From Azospirillum brasilense (lineage in GTDB: Bacteria; Pseudomonadota; Alphaproteobacteria; Azospirillales; Azospirillaceae): a DNA stretch of 64,000 bases. The first letter of the stretch is position 1. Each line of letters opens with the position of its first letter. The notes under the pieces were generated by a model. It saw only the letters and a list, made by a program, of their open reading frames with translations. It was not told the DNA's origin and ran no database searches. Shown piece after piece: positions 28,340-38,011 of this stretch. The stretch is from NCBI RefSeq assembly GCF_005222205.1, contig NZ_CP032346.1:651001-715000 (forward strand), given 5' to 3'. Position numbers and translations under genes: made by a program.

Positions 28340-29748
28340 GGGTTGCTTCCCTCCTTCACGGAGTCCGCCGCGGCCGCCCCGGCGATGCGCCCCAGCGCCA
28401 CCGCAGTCAGCAAGCCATTGCCGGACAGGTAGCCGGACGCCTTCGACCCCGACACGCCGCAGGCGGCCCCGCCGGCGGCGTAGAGGTTGGGCAGCGCACC
28501 GCCCTGCCCGTCGACCAGCACGCGGGCGTCGTCATCGACGACCAGCCCGCCCTGGGTGTGGAACAGGGCGCCGGTGACGCGGACGGCGCGGTACGGTGCC
28601 ACCAGCGGCGCCGAGCCGGCAAAGCTCCGGCCGAAGCCGTCGGTTCCCCCCGCTGCCTTCAACCGGTCGACCTCGGCCAACGTGACGGTCAGCGCCTCCG
28701 CGTCGATCTTCATCAGACGGGCGAGGTCCGCCGGGCTGTCGGCACCGAGCACCGCGCCCATCGCCTCGGCCTGCCGGAAATCCTCGAACTGGCGGGCGAC
28801 GGCGGCGATGCGCTCGTCGAAGACGGTCCAGGCGATGCCATCGGGCTGGCGCAGCACGACGGCGGCCTGCTCGGAATAGCCCTGCGCCTCGTTGGAGAAG
28901 CGCTTGCCCTCGGTGTTCACCTGCACGCCGCCTTCGGTGACCGTCGCCCAGGTGACCAGGATGCCGGCGGGGTGAGCCACCGAGCCGTGGCCCTGGTGCC
29001 CCGACAGGTGCCGCGTCGCCGCCCCCAGCGCCTCGCCCCAGAGCAGAGCGTCGCCCTGGTTGCCGGGATGGCCGAAATAGAGCGCGTCGGCCAGCTCCGG
29101 CACATGGCGCTCGACCAGCGCCCTGTTGCCGCCATAGCCGTTGCAGGCGAGGATCAGCGCCGCGCAGCCGACCCGCTCGACGCTGCCGTCGGGCCGGGTG
29201 ACCTCGACGCCACGGACACGCGGGCCGTCGGTATGGAGCGCGGTCACATGCGCCTCGCACAGCACGTCGATGCCGGCGGCCTCGACGGCGCCGCGCAGCC
29301 GGTCGATCAGCTCAGCCCCAGACCGGCTGGGCAGCCCGTGCATGCGCCGGGCGCTGTGGCCGGGATAGGTGAAGTTGTCGACCACCGAGAACGGCAGGCC
29401 GTAGCGGTCGGCCAGCCATTCCAGCGCCGGGCCGACGGCGCGGGCGACGCGGGACACGTCCGCCGGGTCGGGCTCCCCCTTCGCCTTGGCGATGATGTCG
29501 GCGGCGAAGCGCTCGGGGCTGTCCTCAATCCCGGCGGCGCGCTGCCAGCGCGTGCCCGGCGCCGGGATCAGGCCGGCCGACAGGGCGGTGGAACCCTGGG
29601 GCAGCGCGTCGCGCTCCAGCACCAGCACCTCCGCCCCGCGCTCATGGGCGGCGAGCGCGGCGATCATCCCGGCCGCTCCGCCGCCGATCACGACGACGGG
29701 CACCGTGAATTCGAACGTCACCCCGTCGGCGGGCAGGATGCGGCTCAT
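28336..29748 (-). CDS. FAD-dependent oxidoreductase of the fumarate reductase/succinate dehydrogenase flavoprotein family
   Basis: A 470-aa soluble flavoprotein. The dinucleotide-binding motif is [19 protein letters not shown] at residues 17-35, with [20 protein letters not shown] after it, and a C-terminal FAD segment [18 protein letters not shown]. There is no signal peptide, unlike periplasmic fumarate or urocanate reductases. Relatives include tricarballylate dehydrogenase (TcuA) and 3-ketosteroid dehydrogenases, which insert or reduce C=C bonds next to carboxylate or keto groups. In this operon it may make a substituted maleate/fumarate from the saturated acid. It overlaps both neighbours by 4 nt. 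Confidence 0.85.
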   Translation of the reverse strand: MSRILPADGVTFEFTVPVVVIGGGAAGMIAALAAHERGAEVLVLERDALPQGSTALSAGLIPAPGTRWQRAAGIEDSPERFAADIIAKAKGEPDPADVSRVARAVGPALEWLADRYGLPFSVVDNFTYPGHSARRMHGLPSRSGAELIDRLRGAVEAAGIDVLCEAHVTALHTDGPRVRGVEVTRPDGSVERVGCAALILACNGYGGNRALVERHVPELADALYFGHPGNQGDALLWGEALGAATRHLSGHQGHGSVAHPAGILVTWATVTEGGVQVNTEGKRFSNEAQGYSEQAAVVLRQPDGIAWTVFDERIAAVARQFEDFRQAEAMGAVLGADSPADLARLMKIDAEALTVTLAEVDRLKAAGGTDGFGRSFAGSAPLVAPYRAVRVTGALFHTQGGLVVDDDARVLVDGQGGALPNLYAAGGAACGVSGSKASGYLSGNGLLTAVALGRIAGAAAADSVKEGSNP

Positions 29749-30359
29749 GGCGCGGTCAGCTCCTCCAGCATCGCCGCGACCGTCGCCACACGGCAGACCG
29801 GGCGCAGGGCGGCGACCGAGACGTCATGGACCTGCGGCGTGAAGGCGGCGCAGCCGTCCTCCAGCAAAATGGTGTCGAAGTCGCGGACATGGGCGTCGCG
29901 CACGGTCGAGGCGACGCCGCCGTTGGTGACGATGCCGCAGACCAGCAGCCGCTCCACCCCGCATTTGCGCAGCACCCACTCCAGCCGCGACATGTGGAAG
30001 GCGGAGTAGGCGATCTTCTCCACCTCGACATCGACGGGCTGGAGCGTGTCCACCGTGCGATGCCCCCAGCCCCCCGGCTGGAAGTCGCCCTTCGCCAGGA
30101 AGGGCCGCAGCGCCTTCAGGTGGGGCGAGATCATCGGCTCGCCGCCGCGGCCGGGAACCAGGGTGAAGTTGGTCGAGATCACCCAGCCGCCGCGCGACCG
30201 CAGAAGGTCGGCCAACGACTTCACCCGCTCCGGCAGGGCCAGGATTTCCGGCGCCGTCTGACCGGCGCGGCCATAAGCCCCCTCGGGGTGCAGAAAATCG
30301 TTCTGCAGGTCGCAGACCAGCAGGGCGGTGCGCTCGATGGGAATTAGCGCGGCGCTCAT
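29745..30359 (-). CDS. Isochorismatase-fold hydrolase with the nucleophile Cys replaced by Gly
   Basis: A 204-aa protein of the cysteine hydrolase/isochorismatase superfamily. The catalytic Asp (D17, in VCDLQNDF) and Lys (K115, in VEKIAYSAF) are present. The usual nucleophile motif TxxCVxxT here reads TNGGVAST, so the Cys position (148) is Gly; a Cys occurs only at 141, outside the active-site position. Amidases of the family (N-carbamoylsarcosine amidase, maleamate amidase) need that Cys, while true isochorismatases such as PhzD lack it. It may therefore not be an amidase, or uses another mechanism. Operon position next to hyuA would otherwise suggest hydrolysis of a ring-opened half-amide. 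Confidence 0.85.
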   Translation of the reverse strand: MSAALIPIERTALLVCDLQNDFLHPEGAYGRAGQTAPEILALPERVKSLADLLRSRGGWVISTNFTLVPGRGGEPMISPHLKALRPFLAKGDFQPGGWGHRTVDTLQPVDVEVEKIAYSAFHMSRLEWVLRKCGVERLLVCGIVTNGGVASTVRDAHVRDFDTILLEDGCAAFTPQVHDVSVAALRPVCRVATVAAMLEELTAP

Positions 30360-32428
30360 CGGGCGCTCCTTTCCACGATGACGTTGCCGTACCCGTCGAC
30401 GCGGGCGCTGAGGTCGGGATCGATGACGGTGGTGGCGTCCGGCTGCTCCAGGATCGCCGGACCCTGGATGTGCGCGCCGACCGGCAGGTCGAGACGGTTG
30501 TAGACCGCCGTCTCATGCCACGCCCCGTCGAACCACACCGGGCGCGAACCGGCGTGGGCGCCCTCCACCGTCGTGCCGGCCGCCGGAGCCAGGGCGGCGA
30601 GGTCGAAGTGCGGGCGGCGGCCGATGGCGGCGGTGCGCAGGTTGACGATCTTGGCGCCCACCCCCGGCAGCAGCCGGCTGAAGGACGCCTGATAGGCGCG
30701 CTCGAAGGCGGCGCGGATGGTCGCCTCGTCGACCCCGGTGGTGCCATTTTCGACCGACACGGGCAGCGGCACGGCGACCGTGTGGGTCTGGCCGATGTAG
30801 TGCATGTCGAGTTCGAAGACGAGGTCGATGCGCTCGACGCTGAGGCCGGCGGACTCAACGACGGCGCGGGCGGCGGTCGCCTCCTCCACCATGCGGCGGT
30901 CGAGCGACGCGGCGTCGATGCCGGCCAGCGGCAGGTTCACCGTCTGCACCTGATCGTGCCGGATGTCGGCGATGACGCAGCCGAGCGCCGAGGTCACGCC
31001 GGGGAAGCGCGGCACCAGCGCCGCCTTCAGCCCGACCTCCTTGATCAGCGCGCCGACATGCAGCGCGCCGCCGCCACCGAAGGGCACCGCGGCGAACTTG
31101 GCCGGGTCGTGCCCGCGCTCGATGGAGACGAGGCGGATGGCGCCGGCCATCTTGCTGTTGGCGATGCGCACCACCGCCTCCGCCGCCGCCATGACGTCGA
31201 GGCCCAGCGGCTCGGCGACGTGGGTGGCGATGGCGGTGCGGGCGGCGTCGACGTCCAGCCGGGCGAGCTTGCCGCCGATCGGCCGCTCCGCGTTGATGCG
31301 GCCGAGCAGCACGTTGGCGTCGGTCAGCGTCGGGCGGGTGTTGCCCTGGCCGTAGCAGACCGGCCCCGGCCGTGACCCTGCGCTCTCCGGCCCGACCTGC
31401 AGCATGCCGCCGGGATCGACCCCGGCGATGGAGCCGCCGCCGGCGCCGATGGTGGTGATCTCGATCATCGGGGTGCGGACGACCAGACCGAAGTCGATGG
31501 TGGTCTGGGCGGCCAGCATGGTCTGCCCCTCCACCACCAGCGACACGTCGAAGCTGGTGCCGCCGAGGTCGCCGGTGATGACGTTGGGGAAGCCCGCCGC
31601 CTTGGAGATCGCCGCGGCGGCGATGACGCCGGCCGCCGGCCCCGACAGGGCGGTGCGCACCGGCAGGCGCCGGGCGGTGTCGGTGGACATGACGCCGCCG
31701 TTCGACTGCACGATGTGGAAGCGGCCGCCGAACCCCTCCCCGGCCAGCGCGTTGTCGAGCTTGGCAAGGTAGCTGCCGACCACCGGCTGGAGATAGGCGT
31801 TCAGCGCGGTGGTCGAGGTGCGCTCGAACTCGCGGATCTCCGGCAGGATGCGCGAGGAGCATTCGAGGTTCGCGTTCGGCCACACCTCGCGCGCCGCCTC
31901 CAGCGCCGCCAGCTCGTTGGCCGGGTTGGCGTAGGCGTTGATGAAGACGATGGCCAGCGCCTCCGCCCCCATCGCGGCCAGCCGTCGGGCGGCGGCGCGC
32001 ACCTCGTCGGGATCGACGGCGGCGCGGACCGTTCCGTCGGCCAGCGTGCGCTCCGCCACCTCCAGCCGCAGGTCGCGGTCGACCACCGGGACGAAGTCGC
32101 CCCACAGGCCCCAGGTCTGGCGGCGGTCGCGGCGGCGCATCTCCAGCACGTCGCGGAAGCCGGCGGTGGTGATCAGCCCGACCTTGGCGCCCTTGCGCTC
32201 CAGCAGAGCGTTGGTGCCGACCGTGGTGCCGTGGACGATGGAGCCCAGTTCGGCGACCGGACCGAAGCTCTGCAGGCCAGCGAGGAAGCCGACCGCCTCG
32301 TCGCCGCGGTTGGACGGGACCTTGGCGGTGCGGAAGCTGCCGCGCGCCTCGTCGTAATGGAAGAGGTCGGTGAAGGTGCCGCCGACATCGACGCCGACGA
32401 TTGCACCCGTGGAGATGCCGTTGCTCAT
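30356..32428 (-). CDS. hyuA: Hydantoinase/oxoprolinase subunit A (HyuA)
   Basis: A 690-aa ASKHA-fold ATPase subunit. Phosphate-binding start IVGVDVGGTFTDLFHYDE; then IVHGTTVGTNALLERKGAKV, NVITGDLGGTSFDVSLVV and ITTIGAGGGSIAGVDPGGM, all standard for HyuA. With HyuB it should hydrolyse a cyclic amide (5-oxoproline, hydantoin, N-methylhydantoin or a lactam) with ATP. Relatives also include acetone carboxylase and caprolactamase, so the exact ring is not predictable. Subunit B is encoded 19 bp upstream. Confidence 0.92.
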   Translation of the reverse strand: MSNGISTGAIVGVDVGGTFTDLFHYDEARGSFRTAKVPSNRGDEAVGFLAGLQSFGPVAELGSIVHGTTVGTNALLERKGAKVGLITTAGFRDVLEMRRRDRRQTWGLWGDFVPVVDRDLRLEVAERTLADGTVRAAVDPDEVRAAARRLAAMGAEALAIVFINAYANPANELAALEAAREVWPNANLECSSRILPEIREFERTSTTALNAYLQPVVGSYLAKLDNALAGEGFGGRFHIVQSNGGVMSTDTARRLPVRTALSGPAAGVIAAAAISKAAGFPNVITGDLGGTSFDVSLVVEGQTMLAAQTTIDFGLVVRTPMIEITTIGAGGGSIAGVDPGGMLQVGPESAGSRPGPVCYGQGNTRPTLTDANVLLGRINAERPIGGKLARLDVDAARTAIATHVAEPLGLDVMAAAEAVVRIANSKMAGAIRLVSIERGHDPAKFAAVPFGGGGALHVGALIKEVGLKAALVPRFPGVTSALGCVIADIRHDQVQTVNLPLAGIDAASLDRRMVEEATAARAVVESAGLSVERIDLVFELDMHYIGQTHTVAVPLPVSVENGTTGVDEATIRAAFERAYQASFSRLLPGVGAKIVNLRTAAIGRRPHFDLAALAPAAGTTVEGAHAGSRPVWFDGAWHETAVYNRLDLPVGAHIQGPAILEQPDATTVIDPDLSARVDGYGNVIVERSAR

Positions 32429-32447
32429 GGTCTTGCTTCCGGATTCG

Positions 32448-34205
32448 TCAGGCGGCGGAGGTTTCGCGGAGCGCCGCGGTGGCGGCGATGTCGAGCGCGC
32501 CGTCGTCGGTCAGCGCCACGCCGTAGGCGCTGCGCGCGGCCTCGGCGCCGAGGTAGCCGAGCCGCACGTCGCGGGCCACGGCCTCGGCGTCGCGGCGTCG
32601 CGGGTCGCCCCAGCCGCCGCCACCGGGAGTCTCCAACCGGACGCGCTGGCCGTCGCGGATCTTCACATCGGTGACTTTGGAGGCGAGCGGCGGCGATTTC
32701 TCGCCCTCGTCGCTCTGCCAGACGAAGCGGTTCAGCGCGGCGGGCGTGCCGCCGGCCACCCCGAAGGGCGCGAAGACGCCGCGCTCGCCCAGCAGGAAGA
32801 CGTCGGCGGCGGTCAGCGCCTCGATCTCGTAGACCGCCCCCAGCCCGCCGCGGTGCAGGCCGGCCCCGGCGGAATCCGGGCGCAGCGCCCATTGGGTGAA
32901 CATCACCGGATAGGCGGCTTCAAGGATTTCCACCGGCGGAATGGTGGCGGTGGAGATCGGGTTGTTGGCGTGGTTCAGCCCATCGCTCTCCGGGTTGCCG
33001 CCCAGACCGCCGCCGAAGAAGGAGAACATCACCCAACGCGAGCCGTCCGGACGGTGGCCGGCCAGAGACAGCGCGTTGATGGTGCCGAATGGTGCCGCGG
33101 TGGCGCGGGCCGGGTCGGCCAGGGCCAGCGCGCCGAACACAACGCCGATGACGCGCAGGATGGTTTCGGTGTAGCCGCCGACCGGCTTGGGCGGCTTCAC
33201 CGCCAGCAGCGTCGTCTCGGGGATGACGAAGGTGATCGGATTGAGGCAGCCGGCGTTGGCCGGCACGTCGGTGAAGACGTGCTTCAGCGCGACGTAGCAG
33301 CAGGCGACCGCCGTGGAGTAGGCGATGTTGAGCGGCCCGGCGCAGGGTGCCGAGGAGCGGGAGAAATCCAGCACCATGCGGTCGCCCGCGATGGTCAGGT
33401 CCAGCGCGATCCGCAGACGGTCGGCGGTGATGCCGTCGTTGTCGAGATAGTCCTCGAAGCTGTAGGTGCCGTCGGGCAGCCTGGACAGCGCGCTGCGCAT
33501 CAGCGCCTCGGCCCGCGCGGTGAAGGCGTCGAAGGCCGCCGCGACGGTGTCCTCGCCATGCTCGTCCAGCAGTTCGGTCAGCCGGCGCACGCCGAGGTCG
33601 AGCGCGTTGAGCTGCCCGTTCAGGTCGCCGTAGTTGGACACCGGCACGCGGGAGTTGGCGGCGAGGATCGCCAGCAGGTCGTGGTTCATCGCCCCGGCCT
33701 TGACCAGCTTCACCGGCGGGATGCGCACGCCCTCCTGGAAGCTGTCGGTGGCCCGCGCGTTGAAGTTGCCCGGCACGTTGCCGCCGATGTCGAGCCAGTG
33801 GCCGACCGACGCCATCCAGCAGAACAGCCGGCCCTGGCGGAAGATCGGCCGCACCAGCCGGAAGTCGTTCAGGTGCGTGCCGCCGTCGTAGGGGTCGTTG
33901 AACAGGAAGATGTCGTCGGGGTGAAGGTCGCCCTCCCGCGCCACCTTGTCGATCACCGCCTTGACCGCGAAGGCCATGGCGCCGACGAAGATCGGCAGGC
34001 CGTTGGTGCCCTGCACCAGCGTGGCGCCGGTCTCGGCGTGGTAGAGGCCGTGGCAGGCGTCGCGCGCCTCGGCGATGATCGGGTTGAAGGCCGAGCGGTA
34101 GAGCGTCGCGTCCATCTCGTCGGCGATCTGCTCCAGCCGGCCCTTGAGGACGGCCAGCGTGACGGGGTCGATTGTGGTGGTCTTGGTGGTGGTCTGGGTG
34201 GTCAT
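32448..34205 (-). CDS. hyuB: Hydantoinase/oxoprolinase subunit B (HyuB)
   Basis: A 585-aa subunit. Family signatures include DPVTLAVLKGRLEQIADEMD, FLFNDPYDGGTHLNDFRLVR (His and Asp metal ligands), GGNVPGNFNARATDSFQEGV and a Gly-rich ATPGGGGWG-like end (ETPGGGGWGDPRRRD). The first dozen residues are nearly all Thr, coded by ACC repeats, and are not conserved. It forms a complex with HyuA for ATP-driven opening of a cyclic amide. Overlaps the lyase gene upstream by 4 nt. Confidence 0.92.
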   Translation of the reverse strand: MTTQTTTKTTTIDPVTLAVLKGRLEQIADEMDATLYRSAFNPIIAEARDACHGLYHAETGATLVQGTNGLPIFVGAMAFAVKAVIDKVAREGDLHPDDIFLFNDPYDGGTHLNDFRLVRPIFRQGRLFCWMASVGHWLDIGGNVPGNFNARATDSFQEGVRIPPVKLVKAGAMNHDLLAILAANSRVPVSNYGDLNGQLNALDLGVRRLTELLDEHGEDTVAAAFDAFTARAEALMRSALSRLPDGTYSFEDYLDNDGITADRLRIALDLTIAGDRMVLDFSRSSAPCAGPLNIAYSTAVACCYVALKHVFTDVPANAGCLNPITFVIPETTLLAVKPPKPVGGYTETILRVIGVVFGALALADPARATAAPFGTINALSLAGHRPDGSRWVMFSFFGGGLGGNPESDGLNHANNPISTATIPPVEILEAAYPVMFTQWALRPDSAGAGLHRGGLGAVYEIEALTAADVFLLGERGVFAPFGVAGGTPAALNRFVWQSDEGEKSPPLASKVTDVKIRDGQRVRLETPGGGGWGDPRRRDAEAVARDVRLGYLGAEAARSAYGVALTDDGALDIAATAALRETSAA

Positions 34206-35104
34206 GCCGCGTCCTCCCGCTTGGCGGAGGTGAAGTCCTTGTAGGTTTCGCCGAGCGCCAGCATCTCCGGCGTGCCGATGAGATCGTTCAGCGCGTTGAA
34301 GTCGAACATGCGGTCGCGGAAGGGCTGGGTGGTGCCGTGCTGGGCCAGCGAGGCGTAATAGTCCTGCGCCTGCCGGGCCAGCGCCCGCACGATGCCGCCG
34401 GGGAAGATCACCAGCCGGTAACCAAGATCGCCCAGATCGGCGGCGGAGCTGATCGGCGTCTGCCCGCCCTCCACCATGTTCGCCAGCAGCGGGCGGATGC
34501 CGCCGAGGTCGGTGGCGATGGCGGAGAGCTGCTCGCGGCTCTTCGGCGCCTCGACGAACAGCACGTCGGCGCCGGCCTCGACGTAGAGGCGGGCGCGGTC
34601 GAGCGCCGCCGGGACGCCCTCCACCGCCACCGCGTCGGTGCGGGCGATGATCAGGGTGCCTTCGCTGGTCCGGGCGTCGACCGCAGCCTTGATCTTGCCG
34701 GCCATCTCGCCGGCCGGGATCACCGCCTTGTCGGTCAGGTGGCCGCAGCGCTTGGGAAAGCTCTGGTCCTCGAGCTGCAGGGCGGTGGCACCGGCGCGCT
34801 CGAACATGCGCACGGTGCGCTGCACGTTGAGCGCGTTGCCGTAGCCGGTGTCGGCGTCCACCACCAGCGGCGTCGGCACGCGGTCGCGCACCAGCGCGAT
34901 GGTGTCCGCCACCTCGCTGACCGAGACCAGCCCGATGTCGGGCCGGCCGAGCCGGGTGTAGGCGATGGCCGCGCCCGACAGGTACAGCGCCTCGAACCCC
35001 GCCGCCGCCGCCAGCGAGGCGGTGAAGGCGTCGTAGACGCCGGGGGCCAGGACGACGCGGTCCTCGGAAAGCCGCTGTTTGAAGGTGAGATCGGGTCGGG
35101 TCAT
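34202..35104 (-). CDS. Isocitrate lyase/PEP mutase family lyase (2,3-dimethylmalate or methylisocitrate lyase-like)
   Basis: A 300-aa TIM-barrel enzyme. The signature FPKRCGHL holds the catalytic Cys loop (KRCGH) found in C-C lyases such as isocitrate, 2-methylisocitrate and 2,3-dimethylmalate lyases and absent from PEP mutases. Metal ligands are in VVDADTGYGNALN and LQLEDQSFPK; the substrate loop IIARTDAVAVEG is typical. Such enzymes split a 2-hydroxy acid into pyruvate or glyoxylate and a second acid. Placed with a LeuCD-type hydratase this matches the dimethylmaleate-to-propionate-plus-pyruvate end of nicotinate fermentation in E. barkeri. Substrate is inferred from context. Confidence 0.85.
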   Translation of the reverse strand: MTRPDLTFKQRLSEDRVVLAPGVYDAFTASLAAAAGFEALYLSGAAIAYTRLGRPDIGLVSVSEVADTIALVRDRVPTPLVVDADTGYGNALNVQRTVRMFERAGATALQLEDQSFPKRCGHLTDKAVIPAGEMAGKIKAAVDARTSEGTLIIARTDAVAVEGVPAALDRARLYVEAGADVLFVEAPKSREQLSAIATDLGGIRPLLANMVEGGQTPISSAADLGDLGYRLVIFPGGIVRALARQAQDYYASLAQHGTTQPFRDRMFDFNALNDLIGTPEMLALGETYKDFTSAKREDAA

Positions 35105-35105
35105 T

Positions 35106-36533
35106 TCAGACGCTCCCCCCGGCGGCGGCGGGCGCCGACAGAAGCCGGGTCAGGGTTGAAAGGTCGGCCGCGCGGTCGATCGACGCGACGCAGTCGGCAA
35201 TGGCGGCGGCGTGGGCGGCGCCCCAGACCGGACCGGCGAGGTCGGCGAACTTGGCGCGCACCTCGTCCGGGCTGTAAGGGTCCTCGGTGTCGCCCTTGTT
35301 GGTCAGCGCCTCCGCCTCGAAGCGCCGGCCGTCGGCCAGGGTCAGGCGGACGCGGGCTGGGCGCAGGCCGGGAAGACGGGCGGTCAGGCCGCGGTCCTCG
35401 CGCACGATCACCCGGCGGGCGAGGTCGCGGGTCGCCGCGTCCTGGCGGGCATCGTCGCGGAAGGCGCCGGGCGTGGCGGCGCCGTTGGCGAGGAAGGTCG
35501 CCAGCGCAAAGGGCAGCGAGAATTTCGCGGCCAGCATGTTCTTCGGCTCGGCCCCGTCGAGCTGGGCGGCCCAGACGTAGGTGTCGACCTCGATGGCCGC
35601 GACCTCCGCCGGGGCGATCCGCCCGCCGGCCTTCGCCACGATGTCGCCCAGCGCGTCGAGCGCGCCGTGGGTGTAGCGGCAGGCGGCGTGGCGCTTGAAG
35701 TAGTTGCGGGCGATCTCCCAGCGTTCGCCCAGTTCCTCGACCATCAGCTCCGGCCGGAAATCGGTGGCGACGACGCCGCCGAACACGCTGCCGATCCCGT
35801 CGGTCTCGCCGATGATGCCGCTCGCCGCCAGATCCCAGGCGGTCAGGCCGAGCTGGTTCGACACCCCGGCGTAGGCGTTGCGCACCGTGCCGCCCTCCAG
35901 CATCGTCCGCCGGCTGGTGGCGAGGCCGAGGGTGGAGGCGATGTTGAGCGTCTCGATCACCATCGCCGCGTCGGCGCGGTTCAGATGGGCGACGGCCAGC
36001 GCCGCCCCCGCCGTGCCCCAGGTGCCGTGCGGGTGGGTGGTGACCAGCAGCTTGGCGGCGATGCCGATGCGCGACCCGATCTCGTAGCCGAGTGCCAGCG
36101 CGGTCAGCAGGTCGGCACCGGACGCCTTCAGGCGCGGCCCGGCGGCAAGCAGGGCCGGAACGACATGGATCGCCGGATGGCCGCGGGCGTACTGGTTGCC
36201 CTCGTCCAGCTCCAGCATGGTTCCGGCCAGCCCGTTGAGCAGGGCGGCGGACCCGGCGGCGAAGCCCCGGCCACTGCCGATGGCCGGGCAATCGCCGGAA
36301 CCGCCGGTCTCAGCCATACGGCCCGCCAGCGCTTGGCATTCCGGCTCCTGCATGCCGGCGGCGATCACGCCGACGCAGTCCAGCAGCACCAGCTTCGCCC
36401 GCTCCACCACCGGGGCCGGCAGGTCGGCGACGGTCAGGCCGGCGGCGAAGGTGCCCCAACGGTCGAGCCAGGACGGCCGGGCGGCGGCGAGCAGCGCGCT
36501 CGCCGGCTTCACGTCAAAGGACAGGCTAGTCAT
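35106..36533 (-). CDS. MmgE/PrpD family protein
   Basis: A 475-aa protein of the 2-methylcitrate dehydratase/cis-aconitate decarboxylase superfamily. Typical stretches are RAKLVLLDCVGVIAAGMQEP, NGLAGTMLELDEGNQYARGH (the conserved DDxx/His region), THPHGTWGTAGAALAVA and FKRHAACRYTHGALDAL. It should dehydrate, isomerise or decarboxylate a tricarboxylate or branched dicarboxylate without a cofactor. It stands 1 bp before the lyase gene and 25 bp after livF, so it links the transport and enzyme halves of the operon. Confidence 0.88.
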   Translation of the reverse strand: MTSLSFDVKPASALLAAARPSWLDRWGTFAAGLTVADLPAPVVERAKLVLLDCVGVIAAGMQEPECQALAGRMAETGGSGDCPAIGSGRGFAAGSAALLNGLAGTMLELDEGNQYARGHPAIHVVPALLAAGPRLKASGADLLTALALGYEIGSRIGIAAKLLVTTHPHGTWGTAGAALAVAHLNRADAAMVIETLNIASTLGLATSRRTMLEGGTVRNAYAGVSNQLGLTAWDLAASGIIGETDGIGSVFGGVVATDFRPELMVEELGERWEIARNYFKRHAACRYTHGALDALGDIVAKAGGRIAPAEVAAIEVDTYVWAAQLDGAEPKNMLAAKFSLPFALATFLANGAATPGAFRDDARQDAATRDLARRVIVREDRGLTARLPGLRPARVRLTLADGRRFEAEALTNKGDTEDPYSPDEVRAKFADLAGPVWGAAHAAAIADCVASIDRAADLSTLTRLLSAPAAAGGSV

Positions 36534-36558
36534 TTCACCGCTCCCGAGCGGACGGCCC

Positions 36559-37272
36559 CTAGAGGCCGAGATAGGTGCGTTTCAATTCGGGGTCGCGCGC
36601 GATGTCGTCGGACGGTCCCGACAGCGCGAAGACGCCGTTTTCGAGGATGTAGGCGCGGCGGGCGACCTCCAGCGACTGGACGACGTTCTGCTCGACCAGC
36701 AGGATCGCCAGCCCGCCCGCGTTCAGCTGGCGGATCAGCCCGAACATCTCCTCCACGATCAGCGGCGAGAGACCGAGCGACGGCTCGTCGAGGATCAGCA
36801 GCAGCGGTTCGGCCATCATGCCGCGCCCGATGGCGAGCATCTGCTGCTCGCCGCCCGACAGCGTGCCGGCGAGCTGGCCCTCGCGCTCCTTCAGGCGGGG
36901 GAAGGTGGCGAAGATGCGCTCCAGGTTCCGCGCCCGGTTCGGCTTGCCGCGCCGGTAGCTGCCCAGCTCCAGATTCTCGCGGATCGACAGGTTGGGGAAG
37001 ATCTTGCGGCCTTCCGGCACCTGGATCAGCCCCTCCTCGACGATGCGCGCGGCGGAGCGGCCGTCGATGCGGCTGCCGGCGAAGCGGATCTCGCCCGCCC
37101 AGGGCGGCAGCACGCCCGACAGCACCTTGTTCAGCGTCGTCTTGCCGACGCCGTTGGAGCCGAGGACCGTGACGATCTCGCCGTCCAGCACGGCCATGTC
37201 GATGCCGCGCAGCACCTCGGTGGCGCCGTAGCCGGTCTTCAGCCCCTGGATGCTCAGAAGCGCCTCAGCCAT
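36559..37272 (-). CDS. livF: Branched-chain amino acid-type ABC transporter ATPase LivF
   Basis: A 237-aa cytoplasmic ATPase. Walker A GSNGVGKTT, signature LSGGEQQMLAIGRGMM, Walker B LLILDEPSLGLSP. It ends with RDPELKRTYLGL, the usual LivF tail. Overlaps livG by 8 nt. Confidence 0.94.
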   Translation of the reverse strand: MAEALLSIQGLKTGYGATEVLRGIDMAVLDGEIVTVLGSNGVGKTTLNKVLSGVLPPWAGEIRFAGSRIDGRSAARIVEEGLIQVPEGRKIFPNLSIRENLELGSYRRGKPNRARNLERIFATFPRLKEREGQLAGTLSGGEQQMLAIGRGMMAEPLLLILDEPSLGLSPLIVEEMFGLIRQLNAGGLAILLVEQNVVQSLEVARRAYILENGVFALSGPSDDIARDPELKRTYLGL

Positions 37273-38011
37273 GGGCCGCCCCCTCCGCCGCCAGACGGGC
37301 GGCGGCGCCGTGGCCGAGATAGGCCTCGATCACGCGGGGGTCGGCGCAGACGGCGGCGGGCTTGCCCTCGGCGATCATGCGGCCCTGGGCCAGCACATAG
37401 ACGCGCTCGCACAGGTTCATCACCGCCTGCATGACGTGTTCGATCATCAGGATCGTCACCCCTTCGTCGCGGATTCCCCGGATCACCGGGATGATGTCGC
37501 GGATCTCCGACGGGTTCAGGCCGGCCAGCACCTCGTCCAGCAGCAGCAGCTTCGGCTCGGTGGCGAGCGCGCGAGCCAGCTCCAGCCGCTTGCGCCCGGC
37601 CACCGTCAGCCCGCCGGCCGGGCGGTCCAGTTCGGCCGCCAAGCCGACCCGGCGGGCGACGTCGCGCGCCTTGGCGATGGCGTCGGCGCGCCTGGCGTGG
37701 CGCAGATAAGCCCCGACCGCGATGTTCTCGCACACCGTCAACCCGGCAAAGGGCTGGACGATCTGGAAGGTGCGGCCGATGCCGCGCTCGGCGCGGCGGT
37801 GCGGCTCCTCGCCGGTGATGTCGGTGCCCTCGAACAGGATCCGTCCGTCGCTCGGCGCGACGAAGCCGGAGATCATCGAGAACAGCGTGGTCTTGCCGGC
37901 GCCGTTCGGCCCGATCAGGCCGATGATGCCGCCGGGCTCCAGCGCGAGCGACGCGTTGTCCACCGCCATCAGACCGCCGAAGCGCTTGGAGACGGACTCA
38001 ACGGCCAGCAT
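37265..38011 (-). CDS. livG: Branched-chain amino acid-type ABC transporter ATPase LivG
   Basis: A 248-aa ATPase. Walker A GPNGAGKTT, an ABC signature that departs from the usual LSxGQ (LTVAGRKRLELARAL), and Walker B LLLLDEVLAGLNPSE, plus the long LivG H-loop region MLIEHVMQAVMNLCERV. It overlaps livM by 14 nt. Confidence 0.94.
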   Translation of the reverse strand: MLAVESVSKRFGGLMAVDNASLALEPGGIIGLIGPNGAGKTTLFSMISGFVAPSDGRILFEGTDITGEEPHRRAERGIGRTFQIVQPFAGLTVCENIAVGAYLRHARRADAIAKARDVARRVGLAAELDRPAGGLTVAGRKRLELARALATEPKLLLLDEVLAGLNPSEIRDIIPVIRGIRDEGVTILMIEHVMQAVMNLCERVYVLAQGRMIAEGKPAAVCADPRVIEAYLGHGAAARLAAEGAAHG

